A stretch of 64,000 bases of DNA, taken from positions 1 to 64,000 of the forward strand of contig DGVS01000002.1 in NCBI GenBank assembly GCA_002395065.1, in the 5' to 3' direction. The DNA is from Caryophanales bacterium UBA4278. GTDB lineage: Bacteria; Bacillota_I; Bacilli_A; RFN20; CAG-826. Shown one piece after another: positions 24,458 to 33,747 of the stretch. Every line of letters begins with the position of its first letter. The first letter of the stretch is position 1. Made by a program: the position numbers and the translations under genes. Below the pieces are notes generated by a model. That model saw only the letters and a list, made by a program, of their open reading frames with translations, had not been told where the DNA came from and made no database searches.

Positions 24458-24784
24458 TTATTTTGATTTAATACGGCCTTTATTTTTGCCACGTGAATTA
24501 TGGACAAGCATGACGCCTTTTTGGGCTTCGCTCATCTTGCGTGAATAAACAACAGCTTCGTCTTGACGATCGAATAACTTGATCGCCTTTTCTCCACCGG
24601 CAAATTTTACTTCCCATTTGCCGTCTTCACGTTTGACAACGTGATAAACACGTTTTCCTTCACTAGCCTTTATAACTTTTTTGGCAGGAGCTTTCTTAGC
24701 TGGTTTCTTAGCTACTTTCTTAGCTGGTTTCTTAGAAACCTTTTTAGCTGGCTTTTTAGCAGCTTTTTCAACTTTCTTTGGCAT
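24458..24784 (-). CDS. Histone H1-like basic tail fused to a DUF2188-type domain
   Basis: The protein has 108 aa. Residues 1-42 are almost only Lys, Ala, Pro and Val in KKPAKKV-type repeats, as in histone H1 tails and bacterial H1-like nucleoid proteins. Residues about 46-108 (RVYHVVKREDGKWEVKFAGGEKAIKLFD...AVVYSRKMSEAQKG..LVHNSRGKNKG) match the small DUF2188 fold. The basic tail should bind DNA non-specifically, so a nucleoid-compaction or regulatory role is inferred. TAAGGAGAAAT precedes the ATG. It lies 11 nt downstream of the nucleotidase gene and is probably co-transcribed with it. Confidence 0.82.
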   Translation of the reverse strand: MPKKVEKAAKKPAKKVSKKPAKKVAKKPAKKAPAKKVIKASEGKRVYHVVKREDGKWEVKFAGGEKAIKLFDRQDEAVVYSRKMSEAQKGVMLVHNSRGKNKGRIKSK

Positions 24785-24795
24785 TTTATTTCTCC

Positions 24796-26361
24796 TTAGA
24801 ACTTAGCTGGCGCTTGATAATTTGGCTTATCATTGCCAAAGTCGTCGGCTTTTAAATTATTGTTGTTATAAATATATTCAGCGACGGTATCACGAATAAC
24901 AGTACTTGGGAAACGTGTGAAATCAGTTTCCTTCATACTCAGTTTATTTGTGCAGACAAAGTCTGTGGTAATAATCTTATATGTCTTAGAACTATCAAAT
25001 TCAGCATATTTTGTGATGGAAACAAATTTGTTTAGTCCACGAACTGATCCTTGGTCAAAGAAGTCGCGGACTTCAGAACCCTTGATTTCAAAATAGACCA
25101 TTTCGTTATCAAATGGGAAGGATGTATAAACATCACCATAGGTGACGTTTCCTGACTTGATGTCATTACGGACACCACCAACACCATTTTGCAAAGCACA
25201 GAATGTTGATTCATCTTTGAATGCTTCATACATTGCCTTGCATGATAGGTTAGCAAGTTCTTTTGTGGCTTCAAAATCGCCAGAAACCTTGTTTAATTGA
25301 TATGCTTTTACGACAGAAGTTGCTGTTTTGTATTGATCAATTAAGCCTTTCACATTTGCCTCATCAACCAAATAACTTTGGTTATCTTGGGCTCTTAAAT
25401 ATTCGCCGGTAACAGAAGCAACTGTTTTAGTTGATGGATCAAATTTAAATTGAGCATGTGCAATGGAATCGCCATAGTTCTTTGTTTGAAGACGTGGAAC
25501 TTTATGGCCAACAGACGCGCCTTCTTGTTCATCACTATAGTTGTTGTGGGAGTGTCCACCAAATAAAACATCGATGTTTGCCGGAACATTTGTATCTTTA
25601 GCATCTTCGTGTGTACACCAAACGACGATGTCACAATTTTCCTCGCTTTTTAAGCGAGCAGCTTCAGCAGAAGCAAATGTGCTGGAATCAGTTATTGAGA
25701 AATTAGCGAACGCTTGTTTAGCAATCGAGTATTCAATACCGGTTCCGATTGTACCGACAACACCAATTTTGTAACCACCACGTTCAATAACGCGTGATGC
25801 TTTCACAAAAGTTGGCATTTCGCCAGTGGTTTTATTAACGAGATTTCCACATAAAAGAGGCATATCATTAGTAAAATATGTTGAGTTATGTTTAAGAACA
25901 TCTTCGCCCCAGTCAAATTCGTGGTTTCCAAGAGTCATAGCTTCAAAGCCAACATAACGCATACATTCGGCAACAACTTTACCTCTGGTAAGGTTGGATT
26001 CAGCACCGCCTTGCCACATATCTCCAGAGGAAACAACGATTGTTCCTTTATTATCCTGGCGTTTTTGTTTTAAAAAGTTCGCCATTCCGGAAAATCCCCA
26101 ATATCCGTCAGTACCAGTTTTAAAATCGATCATGGCGTGCATATCGGAGACTTGATAAATATCAATAATGTCGTACTCTCCATCATTTTTTACAGCGGAT
26201 GCTGTATCCCAAGTTTCCATTTGTGGAAGAGTTACTTGAAGTTGGTCTAGATCAACAACAGGAACCTTGAAAGGATCTCTTGGCTTTTTATCACTCTTCC
26301 TACCGCATCCAACGAGTAAGAGTGGAAGAACCAAAAGCATCAATAACGAAGATTTTTTCAT
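24796..26361 (-). CDS. 5'-nucleotidase/UshA-like lipoprotein
   Basis: The protein has 521 aa. The signal MKKSSLLMLLVLPLLLVGC is lipidated at Cys19, so the enzyme should act outside the cell. The N-terminal metallophosphoesterase domain has VSDMHAMID, SSGDMWQGG, LGNHEFDWG and FGGHSHN, the dinuclear metal ligands of UshA-type enzymes. The C-terminal 5'-nucleotidase domain has NGVGGVRNDIKSGNVTYGDVYTSFPFDN in parts, with substrate contacts. It probably dephosphorylates nucleotides or other phosphoesters so that nucleosides and phosphate can be taken up. GGAG lies 8 nt before the ATG. Confidence 0.9.
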   Translation of the reverse strand: MKKSSLLMLLVLPLLLVGCGRKSDKKPRDPFKVPVVDLDQLQVTLPQMETWDTASAVKNDGEYDIIDIYQVSDMHAMIDFKTGTDGYWGFSGMANFLKQKRQDNKGTIVVSSGDMWQGGAESNLTRGKVVAECMRYVGFEAMTLGNHEFDWGEDVLKHNSTYFTNDMPLLCGNLVNKTTGEMPTFVKASRVIERGGYKIGVVGTIGTGIEYSIAKQAFANFSITDSSTFASAEAARLKSEENCDIVVWCTHEDAKDTNVPANIDVLFGGHSHNNYSDEQEGASVGHKVPRLQTKNYGDSIAHAQFKFDPSTKTVASVTGEYLRAQDNQSYLVDEANVKGLIDQYKTATSVVKAYQLNKVSGDFEATKELANLSCKAMYEAFKDESTFCALQNGVGGVRNDIKSGNVTYGDVYTSFPFDNEMVYFEIKGSEVRDFFDQGSVRGLNKFVSITKYAEFDSSKTYKIITTDFVCTNKLSMKETDFTRFPSTVIRDTVAEYIYNNNNLKADDFGNDKPNYQAPAKF

Positions 26362-26385
26362 AAGCGTTCTCCTTATCCTTATTAT

Positions 26386-27165
26386 TTATAATAGAAAATT
26401 TTCCTTACGATTACAAATAACATATCCATCTTTGTTATAGACATCTTCGCGATTATAAACAATTGGAGTGCCGTCGAATTTGAGAATAAATCCTCCAGCC
26501 TCTTCAACAATCGCTTGCATTGCACATGTATCCCATTCCTTCGTATTCGAAGAAAAACGATACGACATTTCTGCTTTACCATGTGCAATATAACAACCTT
26601 TGATTGTTGCGCCAACTACAACTTGATGTTTGATCTTATCGGAATGTTTCTGAATCATCGCTTGTTCAGTTTCGTTAGAATGGAATCTTGAAACAAGTGT
26701 TGTTAGATCAGAAACCTTATCATTCACATGAATTTTCACCAGCAACTCCTGGTTCAAATAGAAAGCGCCACCGTTTTTGGTGGCGTAATAGATTTCGCCA
26801 GTAACAGGAATTAAAATCACTCCTAAAACTGGTTTGTGTTTATAAGATAGTCCAATATTGACGGTGAATTCGCCGCTATGTGCAACGTATTCTTTAGTAC
26901 CATCGATAGGATCAACAATCCAAACGTAATCTTTCTTTAATCGAGATTTATCATCAACAGATTCCTCTGTTAATAATCCATAATCCGGAAAGTTCTTTTT
27001 TAAGATTTCAGAGATGAGTTTATCGGCAGCTTTATCAGCTTTGGTGACCGGAGAATGATCTTCTTTAATTTCCACGCCAAGCTCATTGGAGTTATAAATC
27101 TCCATAATGATTTTACCGGCTTTACGCACGGCATCTATGGCGACAGATAACTCTTTCTCGTACAT
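26386..27165 (-). CDS. cysQ: 3'(2'),5'-bisphosphate nucleotidase (CysQ-like inositol monophosphatase family)
   Basis: The protein has 259 aa and is cytoplasmic. The family motifs are TEES (metal), DPIDGTKEYVAHSGEFTVNIGL (catalytic Asp residues) and WDTCAMQAIVEEAGG. CysQ converts pAp to AMP, preventing toxic build-up after sulfate or acyl-carrier-protein metabolism. I chose the ATG at 27165, which lies at the nrnA stop; a longer in-frame start at 27195 sits inside nrnA with no ribosome site. nrnA, directly upstream, encodes another enzyme known to remove pAp. A dispersed repeat copy lies inside the gene (26738-26753), encoding QELLV. Confidence 0.85.
   Translation of the reverse strand: MYEKELSVAIDAVRKAGKIIMEIYNSNELGVEIKEDHSPVTKADKAADKLISEILKKNFPDYGLLTEESVDDKSRLKKDYVWIVDPIDGTKEYVAHSGEFTVNIGLSYKHKPVLGVILIPVTGEIYYATKNGGAFYLNQELLVKIHVNDKVSDLTTLVSRFHSNETEQAMIQKHSDKIKHQVVVGATIKGCYIAHGKAEMSYRFSSNTKEWDTCAMQAIVEEAGGFILKFDGTPIVYNREDVYNKDGYVICNRKENFLL
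26738..26753. repeat. Dispersed near-palindromic repeat, copy 5 (inside cysQ)
   Basis: ACCAGCAACTCCTGGT, with TTTTC before and TCAA after. One central base differs from copy 1. It is read in frame as part of a NQELLVKI segment. Confidence 0.6.
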
Positions 27166-27166
27166 T

Positions 27167-28126
27167 TTATTTACTAGCTTCCTTCGCGACTTCATCTAAG
27201 TCGTTAACAATTTGCATTGCTAACTTGAAGTCTTTTTGGTTCTCTAATCGAGCACCGGCAGCACAACGGTGTCCACCACCGCCATATTTTGCGGCAACTT
27301 TTTGAACGTCTGGTCCGTTACTACGGAATTCAACACGAATTGTTCCGTCTTCTTTTCTGGTAAATAAACACCAGATTGGACATCCTTTAATGTTTCCAAT
27401 AACATTCACGTTCTTACTAATTTGATCAAATTCAAGACCAAATTGTTTGTAATCAGGAACATCAGCAAAACAATAAATGACATTATGTTTGGTGCGTTTA
27501 AATTTAGAAACAAGCAAGGCTTGATATTTGACATATGCTTCATCAGAAAGATAAAGAATATCAAAAATTGTTTTTGGATTAATGCCTAAACGGAAGAGTT
27601 TAGCCACAATCTCGTGGGTTTTATCATTTGTTGGCGAATAGCGGAAACGACCAGAGTCTGTGCAGATACCTAAATATAAAAGTTCTGCTATAAGAGTGTT
27701 CATTTTCCATTTCTTTTCAAACGCCATTTGAGCAATCATTTGACAACAGGCAATTGAACCGGTATCAACCCATTTTTCACCAATAAATGGTAAGGATTCA
27801 ATATGGTGATCAATTTTCACAATTTGTTTAGCGGTTGTGATACGTTGGTCAGGAACGCGAGAGATTTCTGAACAGTCGCAGATAATCGCTAAACTTTGTT
27901 TAATTGTTTCATCATCGACGTCATCATACGTTGTTAAACGTTTATAAAGATGTTCGATGCCATAACCGAGGGCAAACACTTTCTTCTTTGGGAAGTTGAG
28001 TTTGATTAATTCACGCAGGGCAAGTTCACTACCAAATGAATCGCAATCTGGATTGACGTGACCATAGATGGTAATCACATCGTATTGCTTAATTAATTTG
28101 AGGATCTTGGAATATGGGCGACCCAT
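27167..28126 (-). CDS. nrnA: NrnA-like DHH/DHHA1 phosphoesterase
   Basis: The protein has 319 aa and is cytoplasmic. The DHH domain shows GHVNPDCDSFGS, CDCSE, KIDHHIES and GICTDSGRFRYS. The C-terminal DHHA1 domain has GGGGHRCAAG, the substrate-binding glycine loop. NrnA degrades 2-5-nt RNA fragments (nanoRNA) and dephosphorylates pAp; some relatives cleave pApA from c-di-AMP. It overlaps rpoE by 1 nt at its start and abuts cysQ, giving two pAp-directed enzymes in a row. Confidence 0.88.
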   Translation of the reverse strand: MGRPYSKILKLIKQYDVITIYGHVNPDCDSFGSELALRELIKLNFPKKKVFALGYGIEHLYKRLTTYDDVDDETIKQSLAIICDCSEISRVPDQRITTAKQIVKIDHHIESLPFIGEKWVDTGSIACCQMIAQMAFEKKWKMNTLIAELLYLGICTDSGRFRYSPTNDKTHEIVAKLFRLGINPKTIFDILYLSDEAYVKYQALLVSKFKRTKHNVIYCFADVPDYKQFGLEFDQISKNVNVIGNIKGCPIWCLFTRKEDGTIRVEFRSNGPDVQKVAAKYGGGGHRCAAGARLENQKDFKLAMQIVNDLDEVAKEASK

Positions 28127-28536
28127 TAAAAACCTTCCTCGGTATCACTACCGCTTTTAACGTGGTCAAAATCTAAATCGTCAGATTCTGGTTCGTCCTT
28201 TTCTTCTTCTTCGCCAAGTTCTTCACGAAGAAGCTCTGCTTCTTCAGCATCATATTCTTCGCCTTCTTCATCACTATAGGCATCATCAATGTCAATGTGG
28301 ACTTGGGAATAGACATGACGTGATCTTAAGTCCCAGTTGTTATCGGTAAGAATAATGAAACGTCCATCTAATGAAAGTTGAGTATATAAACTACTCATTT
28401 TGTGACGAGTTTCTTCTTTGGATAATTCAAGACCAGATAAAGAAACGGCCTTATCAAATAACTCTTTAAAACTAAGAGGTTCTTTTGAAGCTTCAAGAAC
28501 TTCGTGAGCGTAATCAATTAATGATTTGTTTGACAT
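28126..28536 (-). CDS. rpoE: RNA polymerase delta subunit
   Basis: The protein has 136 aa. The N-terminal about 75 residues are the HARE-type helix-turn-helix (YAHEVLEASKEPLSFKELFDKA...SSLYTQLSLDGRFI). The C-terminal about 55 residues are almost wholly acidic and unstructured, as in Bacillus RpoE. The delta subunit binds core RNA polymerase and helps release it from nucleic acid, affecting initiation and recycling. AAGGA precedes the ATG. It sits between argS and nrnA on the same strand. This gene is a marker of Bacilli. Confidence 0.93.
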   Translation of the reverse strand: MSNKSLIDYAHEVLEASKEPLSFKELFDKAVSLSGLELSKEETRHKMSSLYTQLSLDGRFIILTDNNWDLRSRHVYSQVHIDIDDAYSDEEGEEYDAEEAELLREELGEEEEKDEPESDDLDFDHVKSGSDTEEGF

Positions 28537-28555
28537 AAAAAATCCTTCTTTCTAA

Positions 28556-30181
28556 CTACATTGCGTCTGGAGCACTAACTCCAATAACGCTCAAAGCATT
28601 TTTCAAAACAATGCGACTTGCTTTAGCAAGCGCAAGACGTGACGCTGTAACATCTAAGTGGTCACGATCTATAACACGACATTCGGTATAGAAAGCATGA
28701 ATCTTGCTTGCTAAATCCTGAATGTACGTAGCTACCATATGAGGACCGCGATTCTTTGCGGCATTTTCGATGGTCTTTGGAAAATCAATTAGTGTTTTCA
28801 AAAGATCCATTTCTTGTTTTTGTCCAAGTTTTGCGGCGCTTTCATCAATCTTAATGTCTTTAGCAAGTTCAAGCACTTTGCTTAAACGAGCATGGGCATA
28901 TTGTGCATAATAGACTGGGTTAGACGAACTTTGTTCGAGTGCTAAATTTAAATCAAAATCTAAGTGAGATGAAGCGGCACGAGAAACAAAGAAATATCTC
29001 GCCGCATCGACCCCGACATCTTCACATAATTCTCTTAAAGAGATGCCAGCGCCGGTACGTTTGGACATCTTGACTTCTTTTCCGTCTTTAATTAAACGGA
29101 CAATTTGGACTAGTTCGACTTCAAGAGTCTCCTTGGAGTAACCCTGCATCATTAACGCAGATTTCATACGGTTAATATAACCGTAATGGTCGGCCCCAAG
29201 AACATCAACAAGGAGGTCATAACCTCTGGAGAGTTTAATGAGGTGATAACAAATGTCTGGCATGAAATAGGTATAAGAACCATCTGATTTCACGACCGCG
29301 CGATCTTTATCATCTAAGAAGTCGGTTGTTCTCAAGAACGTTGCTCCCTCTTGTTGATAGGAATATTTCGCAAATTTTGACTCTAAAACTTTTTGAACAT
29401 GGTTATCTTTTCTAACATCAGTTTCAAAGGAATAGATATCAAATTTTGTTCTAAACAAAGCTAAATCTTTCTCGATTTTTTCGAGTTCTTTTTTCATCCC
29501 GTATTCAGTGAGTTTTTTCAAATAATCACCAGCAGAAGTGTCATATTTTCCTTTAAAATCCTCATCAAATTGTTTAGCAATATCAATGATATCGTGAGCA
29601 TGATAAGAGTCTTCTGGCATTTCCACCTTTTCACCTTTAAGTTGGCGCAAACGGATGTCTAAAGATTTGCCTAATGTGGCAATTTGGTTACCAGCGTTAT
29701 TGACATAGAATTCGCGAGTTACATCATAACCAGCAAATTCATAAATACGACAAATTGAATCTCCGACAGCCGCACAACGAGCGTGGCCTAAATGAAGATC
29801 TCCGGTTGGGTTAGCAGAAACAAATTCAACATTAATTTTGAAATTCTTCTTTTCACCTCGACCGTAGTTATCGCCTTCATCAATAATTTTCTTTACCACA
29901 GCGTTCATGGCATCATGCTTTAAAAAGAAATTAATAAAACCAGGACCAGCAATTTCAATTTTGTCGATTCCTTCCTTATCAATCGCTTCAATCAGTTTTA
30001 AAGCAAACTCGCGTGGATTCATGCCAACTTTGTTGGCGTTCTTCAGCGCAACGTTAGAAGCATAATCTCCATGTTCAACTGCTTTTGACTTCTCAATGAC
30101 GACATCTTCAACAGTTAAAACGACACCTAGTGAACTAGCTGCAGAGACGATTTTTTGTTTTAAGTTTTGTTCAATATTCAT
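28556..30181 (-). CDS. argS: Arginyl-tRNA synthetase
   Basis: The protein has 541 aa, a class I synthetase. An N-terminal additional domain is followed by the HIGH-type motif in ANPTGDLHLGHAR, the KMSKS-type loop VKMSKRTG, and the C-terminal DALR anticodon-binding domain (YAQYAHARLSKV onward). It charges tRNA-Arg. I chose the ATG at 30181 (MNIEQ). An upstream in-frame ATG at 30223 overlaps the -35 box. TATAAT lies 15 nt before the chosen start, so the leader is only about 9 nt and has no Shine-Dalgarno. Confidence 0.92.
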   Translation of the reverse strand: MNIEQNLKQKIVSAASSLGVVLTVEDVVIEKSKAVEHGDYASNVALKNANKVGMNPREFALKLIEAIDKEGIDKIEIAGPGFINFFLKHDAMNAVVKKIIDEGDNYGRGEKKNFKINVEFVSANPTGDLHLGHARCAAVGDSICRIYEFAGYDVTREFYVNNAGNQIATLGKSLDIRLRQLKGEKVEMPEDSYHAHDIIDIAKQFDEDFKGKYDTSAGDYLKKLTEYGMKKELEKIEKDLALFRTKFDIYSFETDVRKDNHVQKVLESKFAKYSYQQEGATFLRTTDFLDDKDRAVVKSDGSYTYFMPDICYHLIKLSRGYDLLVDVLGADHYGYINRMKSALMMQGYSKETLEVELVQIVRLIKDGKEVKMSKRTGAGISLRELCEDVGVDAARYFFVSRAASSHLDFDLNLALEQSSSNPVYYAQYAHARLSKVLELAKDIKIDESAAKLGQKQEMDLLKTLIDFPKTIENAAKNRGPHMVATYIQDLASKIHAFYTECRVIDRDHLDVTASRLALAKASRIVLKNALSVIGVSAPDAM

Positions 30182-30196
30182 ATTTTTTAAGGCGTT

Positions 30197-30225
30197 ATTA
30201 TACTTGTTGTATTTTAAATACACAA
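30197..30225 (-). promoter_or_regulatory. Promoter of argS with very short leader
   Basis: On the minus strand TTGTGT (30220-30225), a 17-nt spacer and TATAAT (30197-30202). The predicted +1 is near 30190, about 9 nt before the ATG. Confidence 0.65.
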
Positions 30226-30232
30226 GAATAAA

Positions 30233-30706
30233 TTATTTATCGAGTAAAACAATGGCTTGAGCTTTAATCGCTTTACCTTCTCCAATTGGTCCAACACGAT
30301 TGAAGCTCATTGCTTTAATGGAGACATTATTTAAACGAGTGTGCAATTTTTGAGAAATGACCTTTCTCATTTTTGGAAGATAAGGAGCAAGTTTTGGTTT
30401 GGCACAGGCAACTTGAATATCCATGTTGTTTACTTTTGCACCTTCTTTTTTCATTAAGGAATAAACGTGTTCTAAAAGAACAACACTAGAAATTCCTTGA
30501 TATTTTGGGTCAGTGTCTGGGAAATGTTTTCCAAGATCTCCGAGCGCTAACGCACCAAGAATCGCTTCACAAGTAGCGTGCAAAATAACGTCGGCGTCAC
30601 TATGTCCATCAAGACCATCCGCACCAGGAATCTCCACTCCACCTAAAACAAGTTTACGACCCTTTTTAACTGGATGAATGTCTTCACTAAAACCAATTCG
30701 ATACAT
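30233..30706 (-). CDS. ispF: 2-C-methyl-D-erythritol 2,4-cyclodiphosphate synthase
   Basis: The protein has 157 aa, usual for IspF, a cytoplasmic trimer that cyclises CDP-ME-2P. The zinc site is seen in SEDIHP (Asp9, His11) and GLDGHSDADV (His). ALGDLGKHFPDTDPKYQGI is the conserved nucleotide region, and SFNRVGPIGEGKAI lies near the C-terminus. It pairs functionally with ispD at 20089. The gene is 11 nt downstream of ychF, with GAGGAAAA before the ATG, so the two are co-transcribed. Confidence 0.93.
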   Translation of the reverse strand: MYRIGFSEDIHPVKKGRKLVLGGVEIPGADGLDGHSDADVILHATCEAILGALALGDLGKHFPDTDPKYQGISSVVLLEHVYSLMKKEGAKVNNMDIQVACAKPKLAPYLPKMRKVISQKLHTRLNNVSIKAMSFNRVGPIGEGKAIKAQAIVLLDK

Positions 30707-30717
30707 CGCTTTTCCTC

Positions 30718-31824
30718 CTATACATTAAAACGGAAGAAAACACAGTCTCCATCTTGCATGACGTATGTTTTTCCTTCCATTCTTAACTTGCCTGCTTCTT
30801 TTAAAGCGAGTTCTGACTTATAAGTCACCAGGTCTTCAAAGGAATAAATTTCGGCTTTAATGAAACCTTTTTCAAAATCAGAATGGATAATTCCGGCACA
30901 TTGTGGAGCAAGCATTCCATTTTTAAATGTCCAAGCACGGCATTCATCTGCTCCACAAGTAAAGAATGTCGATAAATTTAATAATTTATAAACAGCTTTG
31001 GTTACTTTATCTAAACCAGATTCGGACGCTCCAAGAGTTTGTAAAAACTCCATTCTCTCTTCCTTAGGAAGAGAAGAAAGTTCATATTCAATTTCACAAG
31101 AAATTGGAATGACTTGAGCGTGTTCGCTTTCAGCAATTTCTTTCACAATATGATAATACTTGCAGGACTCAATATCGGAATAATCGGAATCGGAAACATT
31201 CGCGACATAAATAATTGGTTTAAGCGTCAATAATTGATACTGCTTTGTCGCGAATATTCTGTCATCTTCTGATAACGGAGCCTTTCTGGCAGGTTCCCCG
31301 TTTTCTAAAAATGGAAGAATTTTCTTCAAAACATCAACCTCATGAACTAGTTCTTTATCTTTTGAAATTCTTGCTTTTGTTTCCACTGCTGCTAAACGCT
31401 TTTGAACAGTAGCTAAATCAGCCATCGCTAGTTCAAGATTAATTGTTTCAATATCGCGTTTTGGATCAACACTTTCTTCAACATGAATAATTTCACTAGA
31501 ATCAAAACAACGCACAACTTCCACGATTGCATCGCATTCTCGAATGTGTCCAAGGAACTGGTTTCCTAAACCTTCTCCTTTGGAGGCACCACGAACTAGA
31601 CCAGCAATATCATAGAATTCAAATGTTGCTGGAATTGATCTTTTTGGTTGAAAAAGATTCGCTAAAAATGTTAATCGTTCATCTGGAACATTGACGACTC
31701 CAGTGTTCGGATTAATCGTTGCGAACGGATAATTCGCTGCTTCAACATGCGAATTTGTAATCGCGTTAAAAAGTGTTGATTTACCAACATTTGGGAGTCC
31801 AACAATACCTGCTTTAAGTGACAT
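30718..31824 (-). CDS. ychF: Redox-regulated ATPase YchF (Obg-like)
   Basis: The protein has 368 aa, the usual length. The G domain has [15 protein letters not shown] at residues 8-22 and a [14 protein letters not shown] switch II. A coiled-coil insertion is near 130-160, and the C-terminal TGS domain ends with [12 protein letters not shown]. YchF binds ATP rather than GTP and associates with ribosomes. AGGTAG precedes the ATG, and TAAAAT lies upstream as a probable -10. Confidence 0.94.
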   Translation of the reverse strand: MSLKAGIVGLPNVGKSTLFNAITNSHVEAANYPFATINPNTGVVNVPDERLTFLANLFQPKRSIPATFEFYDIAGLVRGASKGEGLGNQFLGHIRECDAIVEVVRCFDSSEIIHVEESVDPKRDIETINLELAMADLATVQKRLAAVETKARISKDKELVHEVDVLKKILPFLENGEPARKAPLSEDDRIFATKQYQLLTLKPIIYVANVSDSDYSDIESCKYYHIVKEIAESEHAQVIPISCEIEYELSSLPKEERMEFLQTLGASESGLDKVTKAVYKLLNLSTFFTCGADECRAWTFKNGMLAPQCAGIIHSDFEKGFIKAEIYSFEDLVTYKSELALKEAGKLRMEGKTYVMQDGDCVFFRFNV

Positions 31825-31878
31825 AATCTACCTGATTTCCGGCTTATATTTTATATAAAGTGTCCATGCATGTAAACA

Positions 31879-31903
31879 AAAAGCCAGTAAAATGGCTTTT
31901 TTA
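31879..31903 (-). terminator. Second of two tandem terminators after the cold-shock gene
   Basis: AAAAGCC-N8-GGCTTTT has T runs on both strands. It lies between ychF and the first cold-shock terminator. Confidence 0.7.
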
Positions 31904-31907
31904 ATGA

Positions 31908-31934
31908 AAAAGAAAAGGACATAAATAGTCCTTT
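31908..31934 (-). terminator. Terminator of the cold-shock protein gene
   Basis: AAAGGAC-N7-GTCCTTT is followed on the minus strand by a T run. Confidence 0.8.
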
Positions 31935-31954
31935 CTTTTCCTTAGAAAAGAGAC

Positions 31955-32158
31955 TTATTTGAGTGGCACAACTTTTGTGGCACGCAAACCTTTTTCACTC
32001 TCTTCTACTTCAACTTCGACAGCTTGTCCGACTTTTACAGTTCGGAAGCCTTCCATTTCGATGGCGTTATAGTAGAAGAAAATGTCTTTTTCAGAATCAT
32101 CCAGGCGAATAAAACCGAAACCGCGTTTGGCGTTGAATCGCATGACTTTTCCTTTCAT
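31955..32158 (-). CDS. Cold-shock domain protein
   Basis: The protein has 67 aa, a single cold-shock OB-fold. RNP1 is KRGFGFI (residues 11-17) and RNP2 is DIFFYYNAI, the aromatic patches that bind single-stranded RNA. It should act as an RNA chaperone. GGAGA precedes the ATG. Two tandem terminators follow. Confidence 0.93.
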   Translation of the reverse strand: MKGKVMRFNAKRGFGFIRLDDSEKDIFFYYNAIEMEGFRTVKVGQAVEVEVEESEKGLRATKVVPLK

Positions 32159-32184
32159 AAATAGGTCTCCTTTACACTTTCTAT

Positions 32185-33720
32185 CTAAATTTTGGTAATA
32201 GTAACAGTTCCACGCATATTCTCGGCGTCAACAGAGTCGATGGAAATGCGATATCCAACCTCGTTTCCAGCATTGAACTTTGTTCCTCTTGGAAAAAACT
32301 CTGAGCTAGCAACAAATGATTGCCCGGCTTTAAAAAGATCATTGTCATCGGCTTTGTGACCGTTTTTAAATGTGTTTGATCCACCCGCTTGAAGCATATG
32401 AATTAATTTGAAATTACTAATTTCATAAGCGTCTTTTAAACGAGAATATGGCTTTTCAGGTGTGTTTGATGCACCAACAAAATTATAATAATTTGGATCG
32501 ATGTGGTCTAAACGGCTAACAAACGTTGGAGTTCCAGTTTTACTGTAAGCAACAAGTCTAGAATCAACGTGATAAATGCGGAAACCTGACGATTGGAACA
32601 TTCGGGCATTTACTGCATAACTAGATTCACTATCCTTTTTGTTAAGTACAGTTGGTGAATAGAACTCAATAATGATGTATTCACCTAGTGGTGATTGGTT
32701 CCATTCATCATTTAAAATAATGGCATTATATTCACCCGAATATGACGTTGCATATAAAGTTGTCGTGACTGAACCAGTCGTCTTAATGTAATACGGATGA
32801 ATCCAGTTCAGTGCTAACTTTGAATAAATATTCTCATCACCAATGTTTTGTGAGTGCATTTCTTGTCCACCACTTGGATCATAAGTGTTGTTATCTACAT
32901 AAGAATAATAATCGTCAAGACCTAAAAGGTGACCTGATTCGTGAATATAAGTATGAGCGTCTAAATCATATTTACCACCATGTGGATTATTTACTGTTTG
33001 AATTTTGCAGAAATAATATGAAGCCCACATGTATTGATTAACAACGGCAGGTTTTCCTGAAATTGGCATTGAATCATTTGTATAAACAAATGCCCACCAT
33101 CTCATATCATCTGATGTAACTTGTATTGGTTCAGCATAAATGAATGCCACAGAATCAATATAACCATCACCATTTGTATCATATTCATTTCGTAATTCGT
33201 TATAAGCACTTCTTTGTTCAAACTCATCAACAATTTTGCGATCCGGATGCTCCAGAGCATTCAATTGAGAAAATGTATAGTCAGAGGTAAAAGTTGGAGC
33301 AAGAGTACCCTGAATATTGAGTTTACCATAAGAAGATTTCTTATAATATGAACTTACGGATTCCCACCCTACTTGTTCGGTTGTACCAAAGAAACAACTT
33401 TGAATTTCTTCTCTCATAACACCATTCCATGTGTAAGTCGAGTTCCTTAATTGAACCGGAACAACCAAAAGCTTAGCATCACCAGTTGAATTTAATGTGT
33501 GTTGACCGGTTGTTTCTAGAACTTTAGAAAGGTTCTCTTCGAAACCTTCGCTGTAAATCCATCTTTGACCAGGAATATCCTCTTCTTTTTTTGGCTCAGG
33601 ATAATTATAGTGAATTGGTGGTAATTCAGAATCTTCCCCGAAAATTAGTCTTTTAAGAAAAGAACACCCACAGAGTGTTACTGCAATAATCGGAATAAGT
33701 AACAACCACTTCTTCTTCAT
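32185..33720 (-). CDS. M6-family metalloprotease lipoprotein
   Basis: The protein has 511 aa. The signal ends in LCGC with lipidation at Cys19, so the protease is tethered outside. HESGH (260-264) in HESGHLLGLDDYYSY is the zinc motif with the third ligand downstream, as in M6 (immune inhibitor A-like) peptidases. DTNGDGYID before it is a calcium-type loop common in that family. The C-terminal part looks beta-rich. I chose the ATG at 33720; an in-frame TTG at 33738 would lie before the signal. It follows the 928-aa ABC protein by 27 nt and is likely its operon partner. Substrate unknown. Confidence 0.85.
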   Translation of the reverse strand: MKKKWLLLIPIIAVTLCGCSFLKRLIFGEDSELPPIHYNYPEPKKEEDIPGQRWIYSEGFEENLSKVLETTGQHTLNSTGDAKLLVVPVQLRNSTYTWNGVMREEIQSCFFGTTEQVGWESVSSYYKKSSYGKLNIQGTLAPTFTSDYTFSQLNALEHPDRKIVDEFEQRSAYNELRNEYDTNGDGYIDSVAFIYAEPIQVTSDDMRWWAFVYTNDSMPISGKPAVVNQYMWASYYFCKIQTVNNPHGGKYDLDAHTYIHESGHLLGLDDYYSYVDNNTYDPSGGQEMHSQNIGDENIYSKLALNWIHPYYIKTTGSVTTTLYATSYSGEYNAIILNDEWNQSPLGEYIIIEFYSPTVLNKKDSESSYAVNARMFQSSGFRIYHVDSRLVAYSKTGTPTFVSRLDHIDPNYYNFVGASNTPEKPYSRLKDAYEISNFKLIHMLQAGGSNTFKNGHKADDNDLFKAGQSFVASSEFFPRGTKFNAGNEVGYRISIDSVDAENMRGTVTITKI

Positions 33721-33747
33721 ATCATAACGATAACTCAATTACTTTGA

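Noticed and set aside
24660..24780. Short tandem DNA repeat in the H1-like gene
   Set aside because: The repetition is explained by the repeated KKPAKK codons of the protein, not by a separate repeat element.
29940..29960. ACCAGCAATTTCAATT inside argS, similar to the dispersed repeat
   Set aside because: Only the left half matches, and it encodes the conserved IEIAGPGFIN of arginyl-tRNA synthetase, so chance is enough.
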